This document shows positions 9,001 through 16,255 of a DNA stretch of 34,880 bases, in pieces. The translations under genes were made by a program, and so were the position numbers. The stretch comes from an uncultured Verrucomicrobia subdivision 3 bacterium. GTDB taxonomy: Bacteria; Verrucomicrobiota; Verrucomicrobiia; Limisphaerales; UBA11358. Numbering within the stretch: position 1 is the first letter of the stretch; each line of letters begins with the position of its first letter. The notes beneath the pieces were generated by a model. It ran no database searches, was not told the DNA's origin, and was given only the letters and a program-made list of their open reading frames with translations. The DNA lies in contig CAINLR010000089.1 in assembly GCA_903850425.1 (NCBI GenBank), positions 1-34,880 of the forward strand, read 5' to 3'.

Positions 9001-9944
9001 TCAATCGCATGAGCCATTTGTTCGGGCAGGGATTTTGGGGCACGCGCGCGGCATCGGGCACGAACCGCGACCTTTCGCCGACGCTGTTGCAACTGGCGTT
9101 AAAGGGGGCGAAAGGCGTCATCCATAGCCGTTCCTCGAATATTTATGGCGCGATTGACAGCGACGATTTTTACCAATACCTCGGCGGCACGGCGATGGCT
9201 GTGCGCAAGGTCAACGGCAAGGCGGCGGAAACCCTCGTCACCGATTTGAGCAATCCCCAGGCCGGTGAAACCATGACGCTGGAGCGTTACATGGGCCGCG
9301 AAATGCGGGCACGTTATCTGAATCCAAAATGGATTGAGGCCATGCTCAAGGAAGGCTACGCGGGCGCGCGGATGATCCGGCAGGTGACCGACAATCTATG
9401 GGGCTGGCAAGTCACCGTGCCCGATGCCGTGGGCGATGCGAAGTGGCAGGAGATGTTTGAAACGTATGTGCAGGACCGCCACGCGCTCGGCATCCGCGAG
9501 AAATTCAAAGCCGCCGAAAACCTTGCCGCCTACAAGGCGATGGTTGATCGGATGCTGACGGTCATTGAAAAAGGATATTGGAAAGCGTCGCCGGAAACCG
9601 TCGCCCGCTTGAAGCAGGCGCAAACCGAACTCGTCCCTGCCGTCGCGGCGGAAAACGAAGCCGTCGCCAAACGCGCCGAAGCGCAGCTTGGCCCGGCGCT
9701 GGGCGGGACGCCACCAGTCAGCGCGGCGGCAACTCCGGCGGCCAAATCCACGCCCGTCGTGCGCGGTCGCGTGCTGGAGGAAAAGCCGCGCGCCGATACA
9801 CCGGCACGCGCCAACGGCAAAAACTCGTCATTGCTTTCGTTGTCAGCGGGACTCATTTCACTCGCATTGATGGCTTTTGGTTGGTGGCGGGGAGGGCGGA
9901 TCAATCTCAAACCACCGGGGCGAAATCCTCGCGTTGGTGAATGA
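6057..9944 (+). CDS. Exported, membrane-anchored CobN-like metallochelatase
   Basis: The GTG at 6057 starts MKFFAKCFILTGCLLGALAQ, a clear signal peptide cleaved near AQA|APVKV; the frame open to 5811 is only overlap with the DUF2149 gene. The 1295-residue protein has CobN/BchH-type blocks: IIYYNYPPGKESIGASYLNV, VHVGAHATHEWLPGK (559-573), LYPFIVDDIGEGLQAKRRA, FNLWGTETSRHEGVMEAQIL, VTVIPSGLYRDLFPN and LWGWQVTVPD. It ends in a low-complexity linker and one membrane helix (SAGLISLALMAFGWW) with a basic tail, so the body faces the periplasm. Cobaltochelatase CobN is cytoplasmic and works with CobS and CobT; neither is here. HmuS-like relatives in Bacteroides remove metal from haem. With CbiMQO, ExbB-like, DUF2149 and NikR around it, release of nickel (or cobalt) from a tetrapyrrole or other chelate is the best hypothesis. 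Confidence 0.9.
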   Translation: MKFFAKCFILTGCLLGALAQAAPVKVALLTGDASSAAAIGAITELRRDVALKDVTVRSFPRIELSDADRQFVRESDLIIGYTRYGALLRALAPEIRAAGDRGSFVAGVGGTLDPEFADLGFKRDAALAAYFDAGGQANLVQMVRASLARKLFPGLKFLPPSLFPEIGFFDPASRRAFSRFEDYSAAYLAGKPERRERPWIGILFSRDTATAGQTELLSALNAALDARGFNTLFGFGYPADAALPVLFLDTANHSRVEAIVGLTLKIGNVPSKLAPVLAQLDVPIVNAIALNSQSRAEWERSASGLDFIERSWQVGSAELAGAIAPTIVASKEKLVDVATGETYVMTMPIAERVERLADRVQAWVKLRHEPANERRVAIIYYNYPPGKESIGASYLNVLPESLLQILNRLRADGFAAKGAPTNAGDLFTAIRTFGNNPMPGTNAAAELDKLARSGRCQLLAVSEYRKWFNQLPDELRYPVLFKWGEPEQSHIMVWRDDTGKPFFVFPAQRWGNLLFAAQPTRGWDQDLEAAYHNVKLPPHHEYLAFYLWLQKSFQADAMVHVGAHATHEWLPGKEVGFTAADTGEVIVGAVPQLYPFIVDDIGEGLQAKRRAMATIITHLPPSLDRATLNPELREVSSLINDYHAAREKGAVASDDILRELARNCEKIGLFKDVGITLATNALLNADQLEDLDHYLEKVGDRLTPFGMHTFGVAPDEAKRAATAEAILSLEPNLSPEEHAQRKAELMARIEASAHAELDALSAGLAGRYIAAGPGNDPVRNPDSLPTGKDFYGFDPSRLPTTATFAAGSRLATDIIASYRKRHDGQFPDRLVFNLWGTETSRHEGVMEAQILALMGVRPKWDARGRVQGLELIPSTELGRPRVDVTVIPSGLYRDLFPNLMLLLDQAVNVVKTDTSADNPLLHNIAAARAALEAQGVAPDEAERFATVRIFSVPSGAYGTGLDHAIHHPDTWNEQHDVAGVYFNRMSHLFGQGFWGTRAASGTNRDLSPTLLQLALKGAKGVIHSRSSNIYGAIDSDDFYQYLGGTAMAVRKVNGKAAETLVTDLSNPQAGETMTLERYMGREMRARYLNPKWIEAMLKEGYAGARMIRQVTDNLWGWQVTVPDAVGDAKWQEMFETYVQDRHALGIREKFKAAENLAAYKAMVDRMLTVIEKGYWKASPETVARLKQAQTELVPAVAAENEAVAKRAEAQLGPALGGTPPVSAAATPAAKSTPVVRGRVLEEKPRADTPARANGKNSSLLSLSAGLISLALMAFGWWRGGRINLKPPGRNPRVGE

Positions 9945-10040
9945 CAAATATGGATTAACATACTCTCGTAATTGCTTCGCTCTTGGTGTCATCGGCGAAT
10001 CTCCTTTGCCATTCCATGCTGTTTAACTAACCTCACTGGA

Positions 10041-10418
10041 GTGCGTTCTGCGGTCAAATTTGTCTCAGTGCTGGTGCTGGTCCTTTCATTGGGCCTGCAT
10101 TGGGCATTGCTGCAATCCGTGGCGTGGACGACGATGCTTGCGGCCAATTTGAGTTGCGAGAATTTCTCCACGGCAATCTCCAATACCTTCGACGGGCAAC
10201 ACCCTTGCTGCTTGTGCAAAACAATTGCTGCTGGGAAGAAATCTGAAAAGAAATCAGACCTTAATCTAAACAAGACCAAACTTGAATATCCGCCGATGGC
10301 TCGAAATTTCCGGCTGTTCGCCCCGGTGAGTTTCAACCTGGTTGCGACTGAAAATTTTCCCGCCGAGTTGGTTTTCTCTAAACCACCGCTCCCGCCGCCG
10401 CGAAACTTCCCCGCCTGA
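10041..10418 (+). CDS. Small membrane-anchored or exported protein with HPCCLCK motif
   Basis: I do not recognise a named family. A GTG at 10041 gives MRSAVKFVSVLVLVLSLGLH, a hydrophobic leader after a basic start; the frame also allows a TTG at 9972 with a poor N-terminus, and no ribosome binding site decides between them. After the leader comes NTFDGQHPCCLCKTIAAGKK, in which a His and three Cys cluster and could hold a metal ion or form disulfides. The remainder is basic and Pro-rich (PPLPPPRNFPA). Similar small proteins with a DGxHPCxxCK-like segment occur in Verrucomicrobiota, as far as I recall, often near metal genes. It lies 96 bp after the chelatase and before the duplicated surface protein. 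Confidence 0.6.
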   Translation: MRSAVKFVSVLVLVLSLGLHWALLQSVAWTTMLAANLSCENFSTAISNTFDGQHPCCLCKTIAAGKKSEKKSDLNLNKTKLEYPPMARNFRLFAPVSFNLVATENFPAELVFSKPPLPPPRNFPA

Positions 10419-10442
10419 TTCATTCTGTCGTTTCTCAAGTCT

Positions 10443-10464
10443 GCGTCGTTTGACGCGGGCCTTT
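10443..10464 (+). terminator. Weak hairpin with T run after the HPCCLCK gene
   Basis: A short GCGTC/GACGC stem with a GTTT loop is followed by GGGCCTTTT. The stem is short, so it may be a leaky terminator or attenuator before the next gene, or chance. Confidence 0.25.
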
Positions 10465-10525
10465 TCCATTTCCATTTAATCCGAGGACGCATTGTCGTGT
10501 CCTCATAATCTTATGTATTTTGAAA

Positions 10526-12037
10526 ATGAAAAAATCTCTTTTGTTTGCAGTCGGTTTGGCGGCTCTCGCGGCAGTTCCTATTGTTCGCGCAGATGCGCTT
10601 TTGAATGGTTCAGCTACAATAAACCTCTATCAGTCAGCTTGGAATTCTTTGGCTTCCGGCTACGGCTCGCCGCCGGTGCTGACGCTCGCGGCGTTCATGG
10701 ATCAAGCGCAGGTCAATACGCTCACAGCGGCGCAAGTGCTGACAAATGTTCCGGGGACGCCGTCTTACACGAATCAAGTCTATGCCATGAATGGCGCGAC
10801 GGTGACAAACCTCACTGGTCGCACGACGCAACCGACGACGTTCGCGTTCACGCCGGGAGATCTCACGCAACATACCGGCAGCATCGGACTCGGTGGCATC
10901 GCACGGTTTGATGTGTTCGGTGGTTTTGGCGGCAGCCTGCTCTACGGCGATTACACGCTGCAATATGACAGTTCACGCATCGCTCTCGGTGGTTCTGGCT
11001 GGTATCTGAAAGGCAATATCCCGCCTGCCGCTGCGCTGTTTGATTTGGTGAACGTCACTGTAACCGAGACGAACAACACGCTCACCATCGCGGGCAATCT
11101 GGCGGTGACGTTTGAAGTCGCTTACTTCCTCTACAACACTCCGGGCGATGCCGGTGCGGTTGTGGGCGATTTCAGTTTCAGTGGGCAAACGGTCGCGACG
11201 GTGTTGAACGGTAAAGCGGTCATCAATTACAACCAAAGTGCATGGGAATCGCTTGCGTCTGGTTTTGCCGCACCGCCGGTGCTGACGCTCTCGGCATTCT
11301 TCAATCAAGCGCAGGCCAACGCGCTCACGCAAAGCCAGCTCTTGAACACAAATCAAACTGGATATTCCTACACGAACGAAATCTATGCGATGAACGGCGC
11401 GACGGTGACGAACTTGCCGACACGCTACACGCAACCGACGACGTTCCAATATCCGCGCGGCGATTTGACAAATCACACCGGCAGCATCGGACTGGGCGGC
11501 GTGGCACGATTCGCCGTGCTTGGCGGATTCGCGGGAAATCTTTTGTTCGGTGATTACACCTTGCAATACGACAGTTCGCGCATCGCACTTGGCGGTTCGG
11601 GTTGGTATCTGCTCGGCAACATACCGCCGTCGGCAGCCGCATTCGACCTCATCAACGTGAGTGTGGTGGAGACGAACAATTACTTCACCATCTCCGGCAA
11701 TCTCGGCGTTTCGTTTGAACTGGCGAATTTCCTTTTCGCCACCCCCGCTGACACGCTGGCAAATGTCGGCACGTTCACCTTCACCGGCTACACCGTGCCA
11801 TTCAGCACGCCAGTCATCAACAGCTTGGTGGTGAGTGGCAGCAATGCAACGTTGCAAGGCACGAATGGTCTGGCTGGCAGCGGCTATTCGGTGCTGTCCA
11901 CCACCAACCTCGCGCTGCCCGTTGCCGCGTGGGATGTCAGTGCTCCGGGAACATTCAGTGGTGACGGCAAGACAACCAATTCAATTCCGGTGTCCGCCGG
12001 TGAACCTGCGCGGTTCTTCCGGTTACAACAGCCGTGA
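10526..12037 (+). CDS. Secreted surface protein with two tandem 200-residue repeats
   Basis: The ATG at 10526 (or a TTG two codons earlier) starts [20 protein letters not shown], a signal peptide ending near VRA|DALL. Two copies of a domain of about 200 residues follow. Each begins LNGxAxINxxQSAWxSLASG and contains [20 protein letters not shown] and [20 protein letters not shown]; copy 1 is about residues 26-223 and copy 2 about 226-423. Identity between copies is high, so the duplication is fairly recent or kept alike. The C-terminal 75 residues form the module [20 protein letters not shown] ending FFRLQQP. The domain family is unknown to me. The next gene, a prepilin, overlaps the stop by four bases, the same pairing of surface protein and prepilin seen at 3.3-5.1 kb. 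Confidence 0.8.
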   Translation: MKKSLLFAVGLAALAAVPIVRADALLNGSATINLYQSAWNSLASGYGSPPVLTLAAFMDQAQVNTLTAAQVLTNVPGTPSYTNQVYAMNGATVTNLTGRTTQPTTFAFTPGDLTQHTGSIGLGGIARFDVFGGFGGSLLYGDYTLQYDSSRIALGGSGWYLKGNIPPAAALFDLVNVTVTETNNTLTIAGNLAVTFEVAYFLYNTPGDAGAVVGDFSFSGQTVATVLNGKAVINYNQSAWESLASGFAAPPVLTLSAFFNQAQANALTQSQLLNTNQTGYSYTNEIYAMNGATVTNLPTRYTQPTTFQYPRGDLTNHTGSIGLGGVARFAVLGGFAGNLLFGDYTLQYDSSRIALGGSGWYLLGNIPPSAAAFDLINVSVVETNNYFTISGNLGVSFELANFLFATPADTLANVGTFTFTGYTVPFSTPVINSLVVSGSNATLQGTNGLAGSGYSVLSTTNLALPVAAWDVSAPGTFSGDGKTTNSIPVSAGEPARFFRLQQP

Positions 12038-12828
12038 GATTGCAGCATCAAAATACAACTCAACGCCGGACTGCCGTTGTGAACAACGGCGGCAGTCCGT
12101 GCGGTTTTACGCTGATTGAATTGCTCGTGGTCATTGCCGTCATCGCGATTTTGGCGGCGTTGCTGCTTCCCGCGTTGACAAAAGCGAAGCAACGCGCCAA
12201 GCGCACGGTTTGCCTGAATAATCTCCGGCAGATGACGCTGGCCGACACGATTTATTGTAATGACAACGGGCAGTTGCCAGCGCCGAGCGATTATGTTCCC
12301 AGCAGCATTTCCGTCGCGCGCCTCACGCAGATGGCGCAGACCATCGGCATGACCGTGCCGCCGGGCTTGGCCTCCACCTGGCCAAAACGCGCCGAGCAAC
12401 CGAAGTGGTTTAATTGCCCAATTGCAGCGGAGTCCGGCTACGCCGAGGGGGTAACGGTCGGCGGTGGACTTTACACCGGCTACGTTTATGTCGGTGGCAT
12501 TGAAAAATCCGCGATGCTCACGATGGGCTTTGCCACACTGGTCAATCCCGGACAGGCCGCCGATTACAAAAATACGCGGCGCGGTGTTTTGTGGGCGGAC
12601 ATTTTAGATGAGTTCATCACCGCCGACCCGCGACGCTTTGAATTGTTCCATTCGCGCAAACAGGTCAAGTATCCCGACTTTCGTTTTCACGCCGAAGAAC
12701 TCGAAGGCATCAACCGCGCATGGTCGGATGGCTCGGTGGAATGGACGAGCGGCAACCGTCTCGACCTCTCCGGCGCAAACAGTTCCGACCTCCGCATCAA
12801 ACACATCCTCGGCAACTACTACTATTGA
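12034..12828 (+). CDS. DUF1559-like type II prepilin/pseudopilin-like protein
   Basis: The start is GTG at 12034, overlapping the TGA of the surface-protein gene (GTGA), which implies coupled translation. A polar, basic leader precedes the cleavage site in [19 protein letters not shown] (about residues 24-39), followed by [20 protein letters not shown], as in other type II pseudopilin-like proteins. The 264-residue protein is longer than the first prepilin, and its C-terminal part ([33 protein letters not shown]-like end) keeps the DUF1559-type layout of a product-like H-x-G-x-N/W-SDGS block. It is probably the membrane partner of the upstream surface protein. The exact assembly role is unknown. 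Confidence 0.82.
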   Translation: MRLQHQNTTQRRTAVVNNGGSPCGFTLIELLVVIAVIAILAALLLPALTKAKQRAKRTVCLNNLRQMTLADTIYCNDNGQLPAPSDYVPSSISVARLTQMAQTIGMTVPPGLASTWPKRAEQPKWFNCPIAAESGYAEGVTVGGGLYTGYVYVGGIEKSAMLTMGFATLVNPGQAADYKNTRRGVLWADILDEFITADPRRFELFHSRKQVKYPDFRFHAEELEGINRAWSDGSVEWTSGNRLDLSGANSSDLRIKHILGNYYY

Positions 12829-12842
12829 ATCCAAACAAAATT

Positions 12843-13706
12843 ATGAACCAACAAAACATCTCCCGTCGCGACGCTCTCCGATTGCTCGCGCTCGCTTCCG
12901 CCGCTGGCGCAATCGCGCCGCAACTTGTTTCCGCCGCCGAAACTAATTCCACTGAACCAAAATCCTTGCATGGCCAGATTCAGGAACAATTACGCATGGG
13001 CAGCGAACAGATTGCGATTCTGGTCTATCCCGAATTCACCGCTCTCGACGCACTCGGCCCACATTACGCACTTGCTGGCATGATGGGCGCAACGGTTCGC
13101 TTTGTCGCCAAGACGCTTGACCTCGTTCCCTGCGAAGGCGCGAGCAAAGGCGGCTTCTGCGTCAAACCGCAACTCACCTTTGCCGATTGCCCGGAAGATT
13201 TGGACTTGCTGCTTGTGCCCGGCGGTCTGACAGGCACGCTTGCCGCCATCGAGGACAAAGAGACCATCAAATTTCTTCAAAGCCGCGCCGCCAAAACCAA
13301 ACTCGTCGGCAGTGTTTGCACCGGATCGCTTGTGCTGGGTGCTGCGGGTTTGCTGAAAGGTCGCCGCGCCACAAGCCACTGGCAGATGCTTGAAGTGTTG
13401 AAAGATGTTGGCGCAACGCCGGTCAGTGAGCGCGTTGTTTTCGATGGCACAGACCGCGTGACTGCCGCCGGTGTGAGCGCCGGTCTGGATTTGGGCTTTG
13501 AACTCGTCCGCCGTTATCGCGGGGATTTCTATGCGAAGGGCATCCAACTCCTCGGCGAATACGACCCGCATCCAACATTCCCCGGCGGCGGCAATCCCAA
13601 AACCGCTGACCCGACTGTCGTGAACATGCTCAACATGATGCACGCGCCCCTCGTGGAAAAATTCAAGGAAGCCATCCAGCACGCACTGGCGAAATCAAAC
13701 CGCTGA
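12843..13706 (+). CDS. Tat-exported DJ-1/PfpI (isonitrile hydratase-like) protein
   Basis: The ATG at 12843 lies 14 bp after the prepilin stop; the longer open frame overlaps that gene. The N-terminus MNQQNISRRDALRLLALASA carries a twin-arginine signal with a cleavage region near residue 31. The mature part is a class I glutamine-amidotransferase-like fold: VYPEFTALDALGPHYAL near the start, LLLVPGGLTGTL, and the nucleophile elbow GSVCTGSLVLGAAGLLKGRR with Cys159, followed by ATSHW. This pattern is closest to the isonitrile hydratase/transcriptional-regulator-sensor branch of DJ-1/PfpI, but there is no AraC domain. Its substrate is unknown. Tat export implies folding, perhaps with a metal, before leaving the cytoplasm, and it sits just before two SCO-type genes. 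Confidence 0.83.
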   Translation: MNQQNISRRDALRLLALASAAGAIAPQLVSAAETNSTEPKSLHGQIQEQLRMGSEQIAILVYPEFTALDALGPHYALAGMMGATVRFVAKTLDLVPCEGASKGGFCVKPQLTFADCPEDLDLLLVPGGLTGTLAAIEDKETIKFLQSRAAKTKLVGSVCTGSLVLGAAGLLKGRRATSHWQMLEVLKDVGATPVSERVVFDGTDRVTAAGVSAGLDLGFELVRRYRGDFYAKGIQLLGEYDPHPTFPGGGNPKTADPTVVNMLNMMHAPLVEKFKEAIQHALAKSNR

Positions 13707-13732
13707 CGCAGGCCAATAAACGAAACACCGCC

Positions 13733-14605
13733 ATGAAAATTCAGCCATCAAAAACATTTCTCACGCTGGCCGCGCTATTCCTTGCCGTAGCTGCCTTCGC
13801 CCAAACAAACACCAACGTCACACATTACGCCGTCAAAGGTGTGTTCAAGGAATCGCGCGCCGACGGGCGCAAGGCCGTCATCAAGCACGAGACGATTCCC
13901 GGCTACATGGACGCGATGACGATGCCGTTCAACGTGAAAAATCCCGCCGAGTTGAAGCCGCTCAAACCTGGCGATGAAATCACCTTCCGGCTGTCTGTCA
14001 CCGATACGGAAGATTGGATTGATGAGATCAAGAAAACCGGCGAGCGCACGCCGACACCAAAACCCGCGCTGCCGCCGCCGTTGAACATCACGCAGGAGCT
14101 TGAGCCGGGTGCGCTCATGCCGGACTGCATTTTGACCAATCAATCCGGGTTGCCCGTCCGCACAAGTGACTTCAAAGGCCGCGCACTGGCGTTCACGTTC
14201 TTCTTCACGCGCTGTCCCTTGCCAACGTATTGCCCGCGCATGAACAGCAACCTCGCCGCCGTGCAAAAGGCGTTGCAAACCGACACTGCACACACGAACT
14301 GGCAGTTGCTTTCCATCTCGTTCGACCCGCAATTCGACACGCCGTCGCAGCTCGCCGCGCAGGCGAACTTTTATCAGGCCGATACGAACCATTGGAATTT
14401 CGCCACGGCTGATCCGGCGGTCATCCGCCAACTCTCCGGCGCGTTCGGGTTGATGTTTATGCGCGAAGGCGGGTCAATCAGCCACAACCTCCGCACCGTG
14501 GTCGTGGATGCCGCCGGGCGCGTGCAGAAAGTATTCACCGACAATGAATGGCAACCCGCCGAAGTCGTCGCCAAAATGAAACACGCGATGGAAACCAAAC
14601 CATGA
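13733..14605 (+). CDS. SCO1/SenC-type protein fused to a CusF-like copper-binding domain
   Basis: A signal peptide (MKIQPSKTFLTLAALFLAVA, cleaved near AFA|QTN) leads to a small domain with YAVKGVFKE and GYMDAMTMPFNV (57-68), the Met-rich segment of CusF-like/copper-binding domains that accompany SCO proteins. A Pro-rich linker leads to a thioredoxin-like SCO domain with FFTRCPLPTYCPRM (Cys161, Cys167) and His251 in SISHNLRTVVVD, the copper-ligand set of the family, with a CPxxxxxCP-like spacing of five residues between cysteines rather than three. SCO proteins load copper into, or reduce, the CuA site of cytochrome oxidase and related copper proteins. The next SCO gene overlaps by four bases. 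Why a copper pair sits in a nickel locus is unclear. Confidence 0.87.
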   Translation: MKIQPSKTFLTLAALFLAVAAFAQTNTNVTHYAVKGVFKESRADGRKAVIKHETIPGYMDAMTMPFNVKNPAELKPLKPGDEITFRLSVTDTEDWIDEIKKTGERTPTPKPALPPPLNITQELEPGALMPDCILTNQSGLPVRTSDFKGRALAFTFFFTRCPLPTYCPRMNSNLAAVQKALQTDTAHTNWQLLSISFDPQFDTPSQLAAQANFYQADTNHWNFATADPAVIRQLSGAFGLMFMREGGSISHNLRTVVVDAAGRVQKVFTDNEWQPAEVVAKMKHAMETKP

Positions 14606-15225
14606 AATCCGCTGGAAACCATTTTGTGCCGGCGCTGATTGCTGCCACGCTTATTGGCGTGGCGGTAGTCGTTGTGGTTTTCTGGATCAAGGCGGAGAAC
14701 AGCCGTCGCGCACCGTTGCCGCAATACTCCCACGTCGGCGGGTTTCAACTGATCGAGCGCAGCGGTCGGGTGGTCAGCGACGCGGACATTGCGGGGAAAA
14801 TTATCGTGACGGACTTCTTCTTCGGCAGTTGTTCGGCGGAATGTCAGGTGGTGAGCCGACGCATGAGCGAAGTTCAGCGGCTTACCTCCGGCATGGCCGA
14901 TGTCATGTTAGTGTCCATCACCGTTGACCCGAAGTCCGACACGCCCGAAGCACTGACTCGCTACGCCACACAATTGAATGCTTCCACCAACCGCTGGCTG
15001 TTCCTGACCGGCGAAAAGACGAATATCTATCCGCTCGTTCAAAGTGGTTTTCTTCTCTCCGCCGGTGAACCGGACAACACGGTCAGCACGGGTTTCATTC
15101 ACAGCAGCAAGATCGCACTGGTGGACCGTCACGGCATGGTGCGCGGATATTACGACGGCCTTGCCTTGCTTGCGCCTGGTTGGATTCTTCGCGATATACA
15201 AAAACTTCGTTCCGAACCTCAGTAG
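14602..15225 (+). CDS. SCO1/SenC family protein, membrane-anchored
   Basis: The ATG at 14602 overlaps the stop of the previous SCO gene (ATGA), so the pair is translationally coupled; the longer frame from 14548 only overlaps that gene. The 207-residue protein has one N-terminal membrane helix (about residues 8-29) and a periplasmic thioredoxin-like domain with DFFFGSCSAEC (Cys77, Cys81, the classical CxxxC of SCO) and His167 in STGFIHSSKIALVDRHG, so the copper site looks complete. VSITVDPKSDTPEALTRYA matches the family's conserved strand-helix region. It probably works in series with its neighbour in delivering copper or reducing thiols for a respiratory copper enzyme outside the window. It ends 173 bp before nikR. 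Confidence 0.87.
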   Translation: MKSAGNHFVPALIAATLIGVAVVVVVFWIKAENSRRAPLPQYSHVGGFQLIERSGRVVSDADIAGKIIVTDFFFGSCSAECQVVSRRMSEVQRLTSGMADVMLVSITVDPKSDTPEALTRYATQLNASTNRWLFLTGEKTNIYPLVQSGFLLSAGEPDNTVSTGFIHSSKIALVDRHGMVRGYYDGLALLAPGWILRDIQKLRSEPQ

Positions 15226-15398
15226 TGGCCGTTGCTGCCGGATTTTCAATACACCTTCAATCCAGCGGCGAAAATGGCTCGCAAGGACGCGATCATCCTC
15301 TGATTGGGGACAACGATTGTCTTCTCAAGTTGGGATTTTATTGAACCGGCGGAATTTGACAGCCGAGACAATCGGTTTACGATGAGGAGGAATTTCGC

Positions 15399-15827
15399 AT
15401 GAAAAAAGATACCGCCACACGCTTTAGCGTTTCCCTGCCGCCCGCGCTGCTTGATCAACTGGATGAGATGACCGGCGAAAAAGGCTACGACAACCGCTCG
15501 CTTGCCATTGCCGACATGATCCGCGCCCAGCTTATCGAGCACCGCCAGAAGTCTGACACCGGAGAAATTGCCGGCACTATCACGCTCGTCTATGACCACC
15601 ACAAGCCGCATTTGCAGGCGAGCCTCACCGACATCCAACACGACCACCACGACGCGATTCTCTCCACCGTCCACGTCCATCTTGACCATCACAACTGCTT
15701 GGAAGTTTTGATCGTGCGTGGCAAGGCCAGCGTCATCCGCAAGATCGCCGACGAACTCATCGCCGCCAAAGGCGTGAAGCACGGCAAACTCACCGTTACC
15801 ACGACAGGTAAAGACCTTCCGTCATAA
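15399..15827 (+). CDS. nikR: Nickel-responsive transcriptional regulator NikR
   Basis: A strong ribosome binding site (GAGGAGG) precedes the ATG. The 142-residue protein has a ribbon-helix-helix DNA-binding domain (TRFSVSLPPALLDQLDEM ... NRSLAIADMIRAQL, residues 7-46) and a C-terminal ACT-like metal-sensing domain. The high-affinity nickel ligands line up with those of E. coli NikR: His81 in QHDHHD, His92 and His94 in VHVHLDHHNC, and Cys100. NikR binds nickel and then represses nickel uptake genes as a tetramer. Two tandem operator-like dyads lie between cbiQ and cbiM, 13 kb upstream; none is visible before nikR itself. This gene is the strongest reason to call the locus a nickel system rather than a cobalamin or haem one. 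Confidence 0.95.
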   Translation: MKKDTATRFSVSLPPALLDQLDEMTGEKGYDNRSLAIADMIRAQLIEHRQKSDTGEIAGTITLVYDHHKPHLQASLTDIQHDHHDAILSTVHVHLDHHNCLEVLIVRGKASVIRKIADELIAAKGVKHGKLTVTTTGKDLPS

Positions 15828-15901
15828 AAGAGAAGACAGAACTACAAAAAGGCGACGCCCGCGAATCGGTAAAAGTTTGCTCCGCTCAATCCGATAAACT
15901 A

Positions 15902-16255
15902 TCAGCTCTTATTCTCGACCCGATTCGGTTGTGACTCGACTTCAGTTACGGCGATTTCAAGAATCACCGGCTGACCATCCGCAATCAAAGCGCGCTGGCT
16001 GCTCGGCAACTTTGTCAGGAGGGACAATTCCATCCGTTGCATCGCCGTCTCGATGCGGCGCAATGCCTGGCCGGTCACCAAGACTTCGTGCGTTACGAAA
16101 ACCAGCCGCAGAGCATGGTCCGCACCTTCGCGTTTGAGTTCGGCGAAAACAAATTCGTCATGGGGCAGAAGCATCGAATGATCTGCCGAGATTTCAACGC
16201 GAACACCGCGCGCTTGCGCGTCATTCGCCCAACATTCTGGTGATTTTGTGCTCAT
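15902..16255 (-). CDS. Conserved hypothetical protein next to the relaxase
   Basis: The 117-residue protein begins MSTKSPECWANDAQARGVRV and overlaps the 3' end of the helicase half by 35 bp, as expected for a coupled downstream gene. It is soluble, without a signal or membrane segment; LPHDEFVFAELKREGADHAL followed by LRLVFVTHEVLVTGQALRRI and ETAMQRMEL reads as a compact alpha/beta protein. I recall similar genes beside MobF relaxases in Verrucomicrobiota mobile elements but know no function. Confidence 0.65.
   Translation of the reverse strand: MSTKSPECWANDAQARGVRVEISADHSMLLPHDEFVFAELKREGADHALRLVFVTHEVLVTGQALRRIETAMQRMELSLLTKLPSSQRALIADGQPVILEIAVTEVESQPNRVENKS

Noticed and set aside
15828-15901. 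Left attachment site of the mobile element
   Set aside because: I looked for a copy of the tRNA-Leu 3' end between nikR and the relaxase region and found none, so the left boundary is not defined.
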